Positions 23,445-33,324 of a stretch of DNA of 64,000 nucleotides are shown piece by piece. This DNA is from Azolla caroliniana (Eukaryota; Polypodiophyta): NCBI GenBank assembly GCA_043228905.1, contig JBHGNT010000002.1, positions 21,390,001 to 21,454,000 on the forward strand, given 5' to 3'. A program made the position numbers and the translations under genes. Under the pieces are notes generated by a model that saw only the letters and a list, made by a program, of their open reading frames with translations, did no database searches and was not told the DNA's origin. Position 1 is the first letter of the stretch. Each line of letters starts with the position of its first letter.

Positions 23445-24601
23445 TGTCACAGAAATCCGTCTGTGCGTGTTGGATCCGGGTGGGACCACTGAGGACTTGA
23501 ACTAGGGAGTGAAAGAAGGGAAAAAGTAGGAGCTTACACCATCTAGTCCAGCTTCAACCTATACAAACACAAAACCTAGAGGAGGGCTCAACGACTCTAG
23601 GACTTCGACGAGAATGCTTCCGAACACAAAAATGGATGATTTGACATCCGACACAACGAGAACAAAAGAAATCAAGATCTAGACAACATAATATATATAC
23701 CAAAACAATTTCTTTATATAAGGCTCAAAGCCTCAATAGATTTACAACGATGGTGCTTAGACCGGTCTCAACTATACTAGACAAACAAAAGTGGTACAAT
23801 AGAGAGGGACGGAGTTGGGAATTCGTGACGACGACCACCACCACCTAACACGAGCACACCAAGCGTAACCTCGAATACAACAGGAGCACGAGCACCCCAC
23901 CACACACCACATGAACCGAGAACCATGTACCACGAGAGCCGACCGCACCAACACCATGAACCTCGAACCACGCAAACGGTGAGCTCACAGACTCGCAATG
24001 ACGAACGTGGGCACCAACACCATCGACCGAGAACCACCCGAACGGCAAGCACACAGACTCGCAACGACGAACACGGGCACCGACACAATCGACCGAGAAC
24101 CACCCTAATGGCGAGCACATGGGCTCGCAACGACGAAGGGGGGCGAAGCAATGCCGATCCAACAAGCCTCGGGGTCACAAGCTCCACAAACAACTCGAGC
24201 ACCTCAAGCGCCAACACCAACACAAGGCCACAAACACACCTCAAAGATGAGAGTGTGTATGAGAGAGATCAAGAACCCATAAGAACCTCCGAATGACCAA
24301 GAACAGGAAGAAGTAACAAAACCCCAAACTCTAGCTAGAAGAAGATGAGAAAGAACTGGTTAGCTCTAAACCCAATAGAAAGTAGAAAACAGGGAAACCT
24401 TAAAACAAAAACCCTAATGGTGCCATCCCCAAAACCCTATAAATGAAAGAGAAGAAGATAAATCTCCAAACCCTAAAGGTCTACCTCTAAAACACAAAAT
24501 GGTTGACCCCAATGAGCCCGTCTCGACCTCATTTTATAGGAAAAAAAGGAAAAGGGTTCGTCGGTTTTTCCCACACTCGAGCACACCACATCACGACAAC
24601 A
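23445..24601 (-). repeat. Large LTR (about 1.16 kb) of the 22.9-24.6 kb fragment
   Basis: Bounded by TGTCACAG at 23445 and GACAACA ending at 24601. It is richer in GC than its surroundings and contains a 66-bp tandem repeat (23945-24142). No second LTR is in the window to confirm the limits. Confidence 0.5.
23945..24142. repeat. 66-bp tandem repeat, three copies, inside the LTR
   Basis: Copies start at 23945, 24011 and 24077, each with caccaacacc-type heads and actcgcaa.gacgaa tails. As 66 is a multiple of three, the array is open in several frames on both strands, including a 22-residue period (RTT...QTRNDE) on the plus strand. There is no sign that it is a gene. Confidence 0.8.
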
Positions 24602-24616
24602 TTTTCGACCAGATGC

Positions 24617-25069
24617 TATCATGATATGGCAAGACTCAAACCCATAACCTTATGTTATATGGGTTGAGGTCTTGACCATTATACCATCTATTGTAATACG
24701 TAGGATATTATTTTCATTTAAGTTTTATTATAGGAAATTAATGTATATTCTAGATTTCTCTATAACATTCTAGAAGCTTCAGGATTACTCTTGAGAACAC
24801 TATAAAAGAAGGCACTAAGCATTATGTTGAACCAAATTGGTTCAACGCCAGTCTTAAGCCTCTTAGCCATTTTGTACTTATCCTTCACATAATATATTGG
24901 TTGTTATCATCATCTCTCTCTCTCTCTCTCATCCTCACTATCTGTCTTTTCTCTTCTCTCTTTCTCTCTCTCTCTCTCGGGAGTCTTACGGAGTCCCATC
25001 CTCTTAGTACTAATAGTACTTCTCTTCTTTAGTACTAATCCCATATCTACTTTAGTACTATTCCTGATA
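24617..25069 (+). repeat. Gypsy-1 5' LTR
   Basis: 453 bp. Starts tatcatgatatggc (the other LTR has tgtcatg) and ends cctgata. It contains a TATA-like actataaaag near 24799, long CT-rich runs and four AGTACT palindromes at the 3' end (25006-25059). A/B-box-like motifs lie near its 5' end in antisense. Confidence 0.92.
24632..24686 (-). other. tRNA-like A and B box pair inside the Gypsy-1 LTR (antisense)
   Basis: On the minus strand, TGGTATAATGG (24676-24686) matches the pol III A box at 10 of 11 positions, and 33 bases on GGTTTGAGTCT (24632-24642) resembles the B box. The other LTR has the less decayed GGTTCGAGTCT (27203-27213) and the same A box (27247-27257). The cloverleaf stems are poor, so this is not a working tRNA gene. 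Confidence 0.55.
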
Positions 25070-25139
25070 GTTTGAACCAATTTTTTCCCTCAAGCCTACT
25101 TGTCGTTCTCCCTCATCCTCCTACCCTTTTCCCTATACT

Positions 25140-26327
25140 ATGGCTACTGTTAGCGCCCAAGAATATCAATCCGTTTTCTCCTAGCGACAGTACCTAAAAG
25201 AAAAATTTGTTGCCTTGGAACAAGAAAACCAACGGCTGATAGGGGAACTGCAACATATCGCTCTAGAAAAACAACAAACGCAGCAACAACATGGGGAGTT
25301 AGCGTTACAGGTGCAACAACTTGAAGCGTCATTGCAACAACAAGGATCAAGTCCCCAAGGATTTCATAAAGAGCCGAAGATTGGACTTCCTGTGAAATTT
25401 GATGGAACGCGATCGCAATTTAGGGGATACCTTAATCAGGTACAATTAGTCATCCAAATGCATCCTTCCCGATACCCCACTGATGCATCCCGAGTTGGCT
25501 TAATAGGCACGTTGCTTCGCGGTTCAGCCTTAACATGGTTCGCTCCGCTTCTAGAAAAACAATCGCTCTTGCTTAATAACTTTGAAGATTTTATTAGTGA
25601 GTTTAAAGCCTGCTTTGGAGACACCGACAACATCAGGACGACGATCAACAAGATCTGACGATTGCGTCAAGGTGATCGTCCAGCCTCTGCCTACGCGGCA
25701 GATATCCGCCTACTCGCTTTAGATATCCTCTGGGATGATCAGGCACTAATGGAGCAGTTTCGCTATGGCCTGCGAAAGGATGTCAAAGATCTACTTCTAA
25801 CTTTCCCCGAAGAACCAAAGTCTCTTACGGAGGCAATCAGTCGAGTGGTCCGATGTGACAACCGCCTTTTCGAACGGTGTTTGGAACGTCAATTACAAAT
25901 ACCACGCTCTAGGCCGGAGCCCACTTACGCCTCAGTCGCAGCTAAACCGTTTGCACGAGACAAACCTCAAGCAAATACTTTGACACTGATGGAGATCGAT
26001 ACCATGCGTCGACGCGGCCCGTTATCGGAAGAAGAAAAGCAACGACGACGTGCAAATCGATTATGTCTTTATTGCGGTGGACCGGGGCATATCGCAATCA
26101 ATTGTCCCCATAGGCCAAGAAGACAGGTAAATCAAATTGTAGCCTGTTCTAAACCCGAGTCAATTCTTCCCTTAGGAGTGTCTGATAGTATTAATAGTAC
26201 TAATAGAGTGTTTGATAGTATTAATAGTACTAATAGAGTGTTTGATAGTATTAATAGTACTAATAGCCCAAGTATCTCAAACAAATTTGAAATCCTTAGT
26301 CAATTAGATGAAGAGTTAAACGATTGA
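25140..26327 (+). pseudogene. Gypsy-1 gag, two in-frame stops
   Basis: One frame from ATG 25140 to TGA 26325-26327, interrupted by TAG at 25182 and TGA at 25656. It encodes an N-terminal Gln-rich coiled-coil-like segment (25215-25350), the retrotransposon gag core (VGLIGTLLRGSALTWFAPLLE, then RQGDRPASAYAADIRLLA and LMEQFRYGLRKDVKDLLL), and a CCHC zinc knuckle (CLYCGGPGHIAINC, near 26070-26110). A 30-bp repeat in triplicate follows the knuckle. Gag would package element RNA. With two stops it is inactive as it stands. Confidence 0.9.
26190..26272 (+). repeat. In-frame 30-bp tandem repeat in Gypsy-1 gag
   Basis: Three units of 30 bp encode DSINSTNRVF twice and then DSINSTNSPS. The units contain tagtattaatagtactaata, close to the AGTACT palindromes of the LTR. 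Confidence 0.9.
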
Positions 26328-26750
26328 GTTCAGCCAAAATAGGAGCCGTTTGGTTGGACAACCCTAGATTTGTACAACCCATTAGTGGTTCCATTCCCTC
26401 CAAGCAAGTTAGCAATGTGTTCCTAGCCCAAGTCATGGTTAGTACTAAAAGTACTCCCCCAGTACATGTCCTAGCACTTCTAAATTCTGGAGCTAATTCT
26501 TGTTTTATGGATCAAAATTTTGCCCAAGCTTCTAAGATACCCTTAAGAAAACTTCCTTGCCCCGCATCTGTAGTAGTCATTGATGGTCGTCCCATTGCTT
26601 CCAGGAATATTGTAGAAGAGTCAGAACACATTCAAGTTGTCCTAGGTAGTTTTGTGTGTGTAGTAGCATTTAATATAATTAGTAGTCCAGAGCATCCCAT
26701 TGTCCTTGGATTACCTCGGTTTGAATTACATAATCCAGACACACACACAG
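26324..26750 (+). pseudogene. Gypsy-1 protease, catalytic Asp changed to Asn
   Basis: This frame overlaps the gag stop by four bases. It has the retropepsin layout: LLNSGANSCFMD where DSGA or DTGA is expected (Asn codon 26483-26485), VVVIDGRP, and HPIVLGLPRFELHNP near the end. Without the aspartate the enzyme should be inactive. At about 26745 the coding passes without warning into integrase C-terminal sequence, the deletion junction. Confidence 0.85.
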
Positions 26751-27195
26751 AAGACTTACGCGGATCGTCATCGGCTTCCCTGCTCTTTTGCCATCGGAGA
26801 TCGAGTATGGCTTTTATGTCGTCACATCAAGACTACTAGACAGTGCGACAAGTTGGATTATCCGGTGTTCCATAGTTCTCTTCTTGAACCTTATAAAGCA
26901 AACACTCTTCCCGATCGTGTTACACCACCACCACCCCTGCTTGAGTTATTTAGACGCCGGCCTAGAGTATGAAGTTGCTGCCATCCTCGACTCCAAATTT
27001 GTTCGCAACAAACTTTATTATTTGGTCGATTGGCTCGGCTATAGTCCGAGTGAACGTATTTGGGAACCCGTCGAGCATGTCGCCAATGCTCAGGATCTTG
27101 TTGCTGAGTTCCATCGAAAGTATCCGGACAAACCTGGTCCGCAATCAACGCCGACTCGTTCCACTCGTCGCCTTAAGGGGGAGATAGTGTCATGA
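26750..27195 (+). pseudogene. Gypsy-1 integrase tail and chromodomain
   Basis: After the deletion junction come TYADRHRLP, DRVWLL.RHIKTTRQCDKLDY and VFHSSLLEPY, the integrase C-terminal GPY-like region. There is a further small gap compared with the copy at 59.8 kb. The chromodomain (EYEVAAILDSKFVRNKLYYLVDWLGYSPSERIWEPVEHV, about 26968-27090) is complete and ends at a stop near the 3' LTR. Chromodomains steer integration to marked chromatin. Confidence 0.88.
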
Positions 27196-27630
27196 TATGG
27201 CAAGACTCGAACCTATAACCTTATGTTATATGGGTCGAGATCTTGACCATTATACCATCTATTGTAATATGTACGATATTATTTTCATTTAAGTTTTATT
27301 ATAAGAAATTAATGTATATTCTGGATTTCTCTAGAACATTCTAGAAGCTTTAGGATTACTCCTGAGAACACTATAAAAGAAGGCACTAAGCATTATGTTG
27401 AACCAAATTGGTTCAACGCCAGTCTTAAGCCTCTTAGCCATTTTGTACTTATCCTTCACATAATATATTGGTTGTTATCATCATCTCTCTCTCTCATCCT
27501 CGCTATCTCTCTTTTCTCTTCTCTCTTTCTCTCTCTGTCGGGAGTCTTATGGAGTCTCGTCCTCTTAGTACTAATAGTACTTCTCTTCTTTAGTACTAAT
27601 TCCATCTCTGCTTTAGTACTATTCCTGACA
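27188..27630 (+). repeat. Gypsy-1 3' LTR
   Basis: 443 bp, TGTCATGATATGG...CCTGACA, more than 90 percent like the 5' LTR by eye. Antisense A and B boxes lie at 27247-27257 and 27203-27213. Confidence 0.92.
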
Positions 27631-27635
27631 TATGC

Positions 27636-27840
27636 ATTCAAATGGTGGCGTGTGTGATTTCATCTATTGATCTCCACTTTTCGGTTGTCATCGAAGCACG
27701 TTTTTCACTGTGTCGAATGGTTTCGACCTGTCTTCTGATGATCAAGTCATCCTACATCATCTCCTTCCACAGGGCAAAGTTTTTGCCATCGAACTTTCAG
27801 ATTTCAACTCTTGTCTCGGATGTTGAAGCTATGTTGTGTT
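27636..27840 (-). mobile_element. Copia-3 gag N-terminal fragment
   Basis: On the minus strand the sequence reads KFDGKNFALWKEMM (near 27785), RHSEKRASMTTEKWRSIDEI (near 27690) and then the Gypsy-1 insertion. The frame carries on left of Gypsy-1 at 24616 with MHLVEN. This is the start of a Copia gag of the kind whose C-terminus is at 22481-22865. A stop and a damaged start codon are present. Confidence 0.78.
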
Positions 27841-29192
27841 TTGTTTGAAATGGACTTCACACCTTGCTCTACAATTTGGCAGACTAAAACCAAATTCTTT
27901 GTGATGGTTGGTACATGCAAGACATTCTTAATGTATGTTTGGTTGCCCTCTTTCCCAAATGGGACATTGCCGATGTGCCGAATCAGATGATTAGTGTTGT
28001 CCATGGTCTCGACATAACCGGATCAATTTGGCTCTAGTAAGTCTCAGAACCATTCTTGATGGGACGTCATATGGTTGGAGCACTAGAGTTGATAAACCAT
28101 ATGTCTTCAGGACTTGAGGCACTAGTCAAAGTAGAAGATGACATATAATTTGCTCTATGTCTCATCACGAACATTCCACCATGGTCATCATAGTCGAAGT
28201 TGGTAGTGTAATTGGTTAGTTGTCGGCTTGTGGAAGCCAACTCACGCTTCTTCTTTCAACACTCTTCTTCATGGTGGCCGATTTGCCGCAATATTTGCAT
28301 TCGATTGAGTTTTGTCGGCTTGGACTGAAACAAAAGCTCCCCCTTCTTTTAAATGTTTCTCTTGAGTTTCCACCGTCTTATTGGTAATGAGAGTTGTTTT
28401 CATAGGTTGAAGCTTGTCCGCATCGTCCTTGGACGAATTGGCCTCTTCTTGCATGGCCGCGTCCTCTTCCTCCATCTAAGTGTGTGTAGTGCATTTGACC
28501 TTTCGAGGCGTTGCTCCTTGTTCGTTTGTCGTCGACTTATCAAACACACAATCACTATAAGTCTAATAACCTTGGCCGACAAGGTATTGGTGCATCTTAT
28601 ACTCCCAAGATGCAAAGTTGTTTCGATCCAACTTCTTGCGAGGGAGAAAGCTACCCATTTGAGTATTCATTATGTCGATGAAGATTTCTTTATTTCTTCT
28701 TCTTCCTTAGACACGAGCTATGTAGTGGCACTACAATAGCGGATAGCCGGTTTGTGGTCGGCATATCGAAAACACAATCACTATAAGCCGAGTGGGCTTA
28801 GTGGATATGCTAAATCACACGCTCTGATACCATGTAAATAATTAGTAAGAGTAATTATGTTATGCGGAATAGATTAGAAATGTGTGTGTGAAAGAGGAGA
28901 GAAGAGACACAAGATAGATAGAAAAGTAAAAAGACTCAGATGTATATTCACAAGGAGGGAAAGAGATACTTCATATAATGTCACCCTCTCTCGTCATTAA
29001 AATGCCCACTCTCTCTCTAGCAACTATAGAAGCTCATGTGTCATGGGGAATGTGGAAACTCATTGGTTATGTGTCATAGAATATGATTCTATCCCACATA
29101 GTTAATGTGTAGAAAGTAATAGCGACCTTTGACCTTTTAGTGTACAAAGGTGTGTTCACACACTATGCTTAGGTTAAGTTTGATTCTCAACA
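27841..29192 (-). mobile_element. Copia-2 fragment: 5' LTR, PBS, partial gag and protease tail
   Basis: Minus-strand element related to Copia-1. It has an LTR at 28833-29192, the initiator Met-tRNA site (gctctgatacca, 28821-28832), and the gag start MNTQMGSFLPR with DRNNFASWEYKMHQYLV (about 28575-28670). Most of gag is then missing; a lysine/glutamate-rich linker (28269-28475), a knuckle-like remnant near 28260-28300 and the region after the protease (HIGNVPFG, NVLHVPTITKNLV, 27804-28004) follow. It ends at about 27841 against the start of Copia-3 gag. Confidence 0.82.
28833..29192 (-). repeat. Copia-2 5' LTR
   Basis: 360 bp, TGTAAATAATTAG...GATTCTCAACA. Its right end resembles the Copia-1 LTR end (gactctcaaca), which supports a close family tie. 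The matching 3' LTR is not present in the window. Confidence 0.8.
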
Positions 29193-30471
29193 GAAAGAAA
29201 ATAACATCTAAAGTTGTTATGTACACAATTCTCTAACATAAAATGATTTCTAAAAACACCTTTTTGAACACGTGAGGAATGTTGAAAAAATATGCAAAGT
29301 TAACCACATCCTCATTAAGGCGGTTCTTGAAACTTCCTATTATTTTCCTAATGTCACATATTTGGCAATATAAAACTACCTCAACATTTCAGAAGATTTA
29401 ATAACAAACAAGACCAATGGAGATATCTGAATGAAAGACCATATAATGCATACATAGAAGACATATTCATTGATACAGCCATGTATAACTGCTTCCATGT
29501 ACATATGCATCATATATATGTTTTTTGGGTATATGGCTAAGTAGGTATCACATGTATATATTTATGTCATGTTGTGTATGTATGAATTTAAGTTATGCTT
29601 ATATCGACAAAAATTATTGGCCTAACATACTAACCCTAAATCTTAGGCTAACCACACCCAATAGTTAAGGATACACCTAATGATTAAGCTTTGTGAGAAA
29701 GGAATAATGATGGGGTAATTTCTATGATTTGAACACTTGTTGTAATTTGAGATAATTGGTATGATGTATTCGACGACGAAAAGAACTAATTTTGAGATAA
29801 CATTTGAAAGTTGCTCAATAATTTTTGTTGGCTTTGACCTTTTCATACAACACAACAAAAACTAAAATTGACCAAAGCAAATACTAACATACCCCCTATA
29901 CATGCCGCACATATTTTACGTAGGATACTTACTTACGCAATATTAGATATACTTTGGGGGCATCAAAATGCCACTTAAAACATTTTTCGCGGATGATCAT
30001 TTGCGAAAGAACCCAAAAATCTATTCCATTTGGATCACATACTTTGAGTAACCATTTCCATACGTGATGACATATGACATATAAAGAAAAACAAATGAGC
30101 GTTTTATCATTGTGCTTTATATTAAAACTTGGATGAGGTTTGACAAAAGAACTTTTCATGGCTTTGATATTTGTTTCATTGATTCTAACATAATATTAAA
30201 AGCACGGACATAGATTCTTCCTTTTGACAAAGACATTTTGCGACACGGATTCTTCCTTTTGACAAAGGTTGTATTGCAAGACAGGTCTATAAAGGCGGCT
30301 TCATTTCTACATGTGCCTCTCAACGAAATAAGCTCTATTAAGGCTTATTTGGATTTCTCATTTGCTCTTTATTCAATAAAGTCTATAGAGTTTATTCCAA
30401 TTTAATGATAAAAATCGCCACACAAAAGTAGATGACTTGGTTTCCTTGTTGTCCAAGGTAACCTACTCAAA
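29193..30471. other. Upstream region U of GLRb
   Basis: No coding sequence. From about 29640 it matches the region before the broken third copy (33150-34200; for example gataattggtatgatgtattcga at 29752 and 33258, and gggggcatcaaaatgccact at 29956 and 34143). From about 30230 it matches the GLRa upstream region. Confidence 0.75.
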
Positions 30472-30481
30472 TATTATAAAT
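30472..30481 (+). promoter_or_regulatory. Putative TATA box of GLRb
   Basis: tattataaat, about 168 bp before the start codon, at the same place as in GLRa within a conserved promoter stretch that also has cctaaggaggaggtactatca. Confidence 0.35.
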
Positions 30482-30648
30482 TCTAGAACCTTAGAAAACT
30501 ATGTTTGCTCTTTTTCTTTATCCATGTCCTAAGGAGGAGGTACTATCAGACTACAGGTTTCGGAGACCCGGAAGACATTAATAAGTTAATAAGGAAGGAT
30601 TAAGAGCATAATTAGCCGACGGAAGAAGTATTAAGACAATAATTAGCG

Positions 30649-31023
30649 ATGAGATGGCGGTCACATCATCGGAGATTGCCATTGGTGTGGATGGGTTTGG
30701 TTAGTATAGTGATTCTAGGAGTAGTGTTCAGACCTGTGTTGGTGATAGGAGGAGATAGTGAGAAGAGTAGTATTAACATTCTGGTGCCATTGAAGCTAGG
30801 ATTACCGGAGTTTGTAACATGGGCATCCGTCGAGACCCCGCCCACCAATGCCTCTCTTACGTTCTCTGGATTTGCCATCGAGGTTTTCGAGCGATGCGTC
30901 GAGAAGCTCGATTACCCTCTGAATTACAAATTCATCGGCTATGGCGATGGCATCACCGACCCTTCGTACAATGACCTCCTGCACGCACTGGTCGACTCTG
31001 AGGTATATACATACATACATACA

Positions 31024-31059
<36 letters not shown>

Positions 31060-31589
31060 TATATATATGTATCAAAACACAACAGTTTTTTGTTAGTTCC
31101 TTCTTGTTTCTCGGAAATGTATGTACTTGCTTAACCCTCGAAAGATTTGTATATTAATTATGCAATGTTTGAATTGTGGGTTGTATTTAGGACATCGATG
31201 GAGTGGTGGCCGACTTGACGATAACAATGGATCGATGGAAAACTGTGGACTTCACACAACCCTATGTGCAATCCAGCCTTCAAATGGTTGTGCCCCTACA
31301 ACCTGGCAGGAATAACCAAGATTTTTTTATATTCCTTAGACCCTTCTCAACTACACTGTGGGTTGCCATTGGGGCCCTCTTCTTTGGCACCATTGTTGTG
31401 CTCTTCATCTTGGAGTACAAGAATTCGGACGATCCGTCACAAACTGGCATTATGAAGAAGAAGCTACGGGAGATAATTTGGTAACCAAACTTGCCTTCAC
31501 CTATGCATTCTTGAAATTATATGTTTGTATTTGTGTATTGCGTATTGCGTATTGTGTATTGCGTGTTGCGTATTGCATATTACGTATGC

Positions 31590-31651
<62 letters not shown>

Positions 31652-32849
31652 TCTGTATCCATATATGTATACATCACATGTGTCTTTTTCATAACTCCAA
31701 ACTTTCATTTCTTTAATATGTTGATGCATGATGAGCTGCAATTCATACAGGAATACAACAATGTCCCTGTTCTTCTCCCAAGGTAAGCAATATACATATT
31801 CTAATTTCTCAAAACAAGCTTGATTTGTGGGTAAATCATCAGAGATTTTGATTTTGAGGATGTAACTCTCCACAACATTTGTTGACACTAAAATGAGTTT
31901 TGGACCACAGGACCAGATATTTTGTCACACTTGGGTCGCCTATTGATGGTCTTCTGGTTGATCTCTGTACTCATATTTACGTCGAGCTATACGGCGAGTT
32001 TGGCATCGATATTGGCAGCAGAACAACCGAGTCCAACAATCCAAAATTTTGTAAACCTGCAAAAGAGTCGATTAAAAGTAGGTTATCAGGAGGGATCGTT
32101 CACATCTGATTACATGATAAATAACCTCTACATTGCGGCAGACCGACTTGTTCCATTAGCTTCCGAAGAGGATTATGATAGTGCATTGAAGTCGGGGAAA
32201 GTAGCCGCAATTATCGAGGAGTCACCTTATATTCATACATTCCTTACAACCTTTGGATGCGATTACTCGAATGTGGACACAGATATCGCCTACTTTAGTG
32301 GCTTCGGTTTTGTGAGTGAATTTGTTACTCCAATCTTATTTATATCATGTGCATGGATATTGTTGTCTACACATGGCAATGATGAGGGTTTCAATCATCT
32401 TTTTCTTGTTGAGTAAAGCAGTAGAGATTTTATGATGGTTGCAGGCATTCAAGAAAAACTCATCCTTGACCAACAATTTCTCGCTGGCGATTATAACTCT
32501 GGAGCAAAACAGAGATCTCCAGAACATCAAGGATAAATGGCTGGGCTCGGGGGATTGTGCGACCAACATTAACGGCACGGCGAACATATCTCTCAGCCGT
32601 TTCTGGGGGCTATTCATTATCATCACAATATTGTATTTTTTGTGCATCCTCATGAAGATCATAAGATTGGTAATAGCAAGATATTTGACGACAGCCAATG
32701 CAGCAACTTCAACATCTAGGTCATATTCAACATTTGAGATGAGTGCCTTTGGAGAAGAGGACCCACTTTTTTCGTCACGTCGCACTTCCCTCGAACAAGC
32801 CCCAGAAATTGTTGCCGTCGCGACTCCTTTTGAGACGCTCTCTCACTAA
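30649..32849 (+). CDS. GLR: GLRb: compact glutamate receptor-like channel, near-copy of GLRa
   Basis: Exons 30649-31002, 31191-31480, 31751-31782, 31911-32311, 32445-32849; all GT-AG, in phase, 493 residues. Layout as GLRa: signal segment, S1 (Arg before TVDFTQPY), M1, pore loop with WNTTMSLFFSQ, M3 with SYTASLASIL, S2, M4 (LFIIITILYFLCILMKII) and tail. No amino-terminal domain. Differences include one residue fewer in the signal segment, Arg to Pro after the pore loop (GPDILSHLG), and in S2 an EESPYIH where GLRa has DESPYID, so the first acidic residue of the pair is Glu and a nearby Asp is His. The C-tail diverges most. Promoter and introns are also nearly identical to GLRa, so the duplication is recent. 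Confidence 0.9.
31533..31650 (+). repeat. Heptamer and (GT)n microsatellites in GLRb intron 2
   Basis: Several units close to GTATTGC (31533-31577) are followed by a long GT run (31594-31650). GLRa has a shorter and different gtgagtgagtgagtgt stretch at this place, so this intron has diverged mainly by repeat slippage. Confidence 0.85.
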
Positions 32850-33324
32850 GTGAGTGTCGTCGTATCGTGTCGTATCGTGGGGTCCGAGTTTGTGGCGATG
32901 CTCATGTGAACTAAAAAGTCTGTTCATTAATTATATCTCTCGAGGATCGTTAGGTCTGTCTATGTGGTAGCCAGCGAGTAAATGATCTATAATGCACTTC
33001 CCATGACTATGGAGATGCAAATCAACAAAGTCTTGTTGGTAAGTCGAGGTTGGGATATTGGTTACCCGCATCTAGTGATCAGTCATTTGGGGGCTTCTGG
33101 GGGGCCTCATATATCCAAAACCATCCACCCTTCTAGGGCCTGATATAAATTGAAGTATAATCTTGTATTTTAATGATATACCTAATGATTAAGGTTTGTG
33201 AGAAAGGAATTGTGATGGGGTAATTTCTATGATTTGGACTCTTGTGGTAACTTAAGATAATTGGTATGATGTATTCGATGGTGAAAAAAAAATACTTCGA
33301 GATAACATTTCCAAAAGTGCTTGG
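32850..33324. other. 3' flank of GLRb and start of the third duplicated unit
   Basis: Up to about 33040 it matches the GLRa 3' flank (tctcgaggatcgt.aggtctgtctatgtggtag). From about 33150 it matches 29640 onward, marking the start of another upstream unit. No gene. Confidence 0.7.

Larger units (their letters stand above)
22866..24601 (-). mobile_element. Gypsy-3-like fragment: one LTR plus partial gag
   Basis: An LTR-like segment at 23445-24601 (TG...CA) is followed on the minus strand by gag-like coding: VVPRVGRFNGDEVSRFLRAY (near 23260), then FQQFEHRFAQLSERDR and DKVLLFLKTFDQKER (22869-23102). It stops abruptly at about 22866 against Copia-3 gag sequence. The bases just right of the LTR (24602-24616) read as Copia-3 gag again, so this piece was inserted into Copia-3. 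Superfamily assignment rests on a general gag look and is tentative. Confidence 0.6.
24617..27630 (+). mobile_element. Gypsy-1: internally deleted chromovirus with both LTRs
   Basis: Plus-strand element of 3.0 kb. LTRs are 24617-25069 and 27188-27630, ending TG(A)...TA/CA, with a near-perfect 5-bp target duplication (gatgc at 24612-24616, tatgc at 27631-27635). The inside holds gag, protease, then directly the tail of integrase and a chromodomain. RT, RNase H and the integrase core are absent. Such deletion derivatives depend on full-length relatives; the Gypsy element at 59.7-64.0 kb is of the same family. Confidence 0.92.

Noticed and set aside
23777-24296. Open frames of 106-155 codons on both strands
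   Set aside because: Created by the 66-bp minisatellite and the GC-rich make-up of an LTR. Unit length divisible by three keeps all frames open.
24617-24700. A true tRNA gene
   Set aside because: A and B boxes are present, but acceptor, anticodon and T stems do not pair well, and the sequence is part of an LTR repeated at 27188.
31501-31888. Frames rich in His-Thr or Cys-Val in GLRb intron 2
   Set aside because: Translations of (GT)n inside an intron bordered by correct splice sites.
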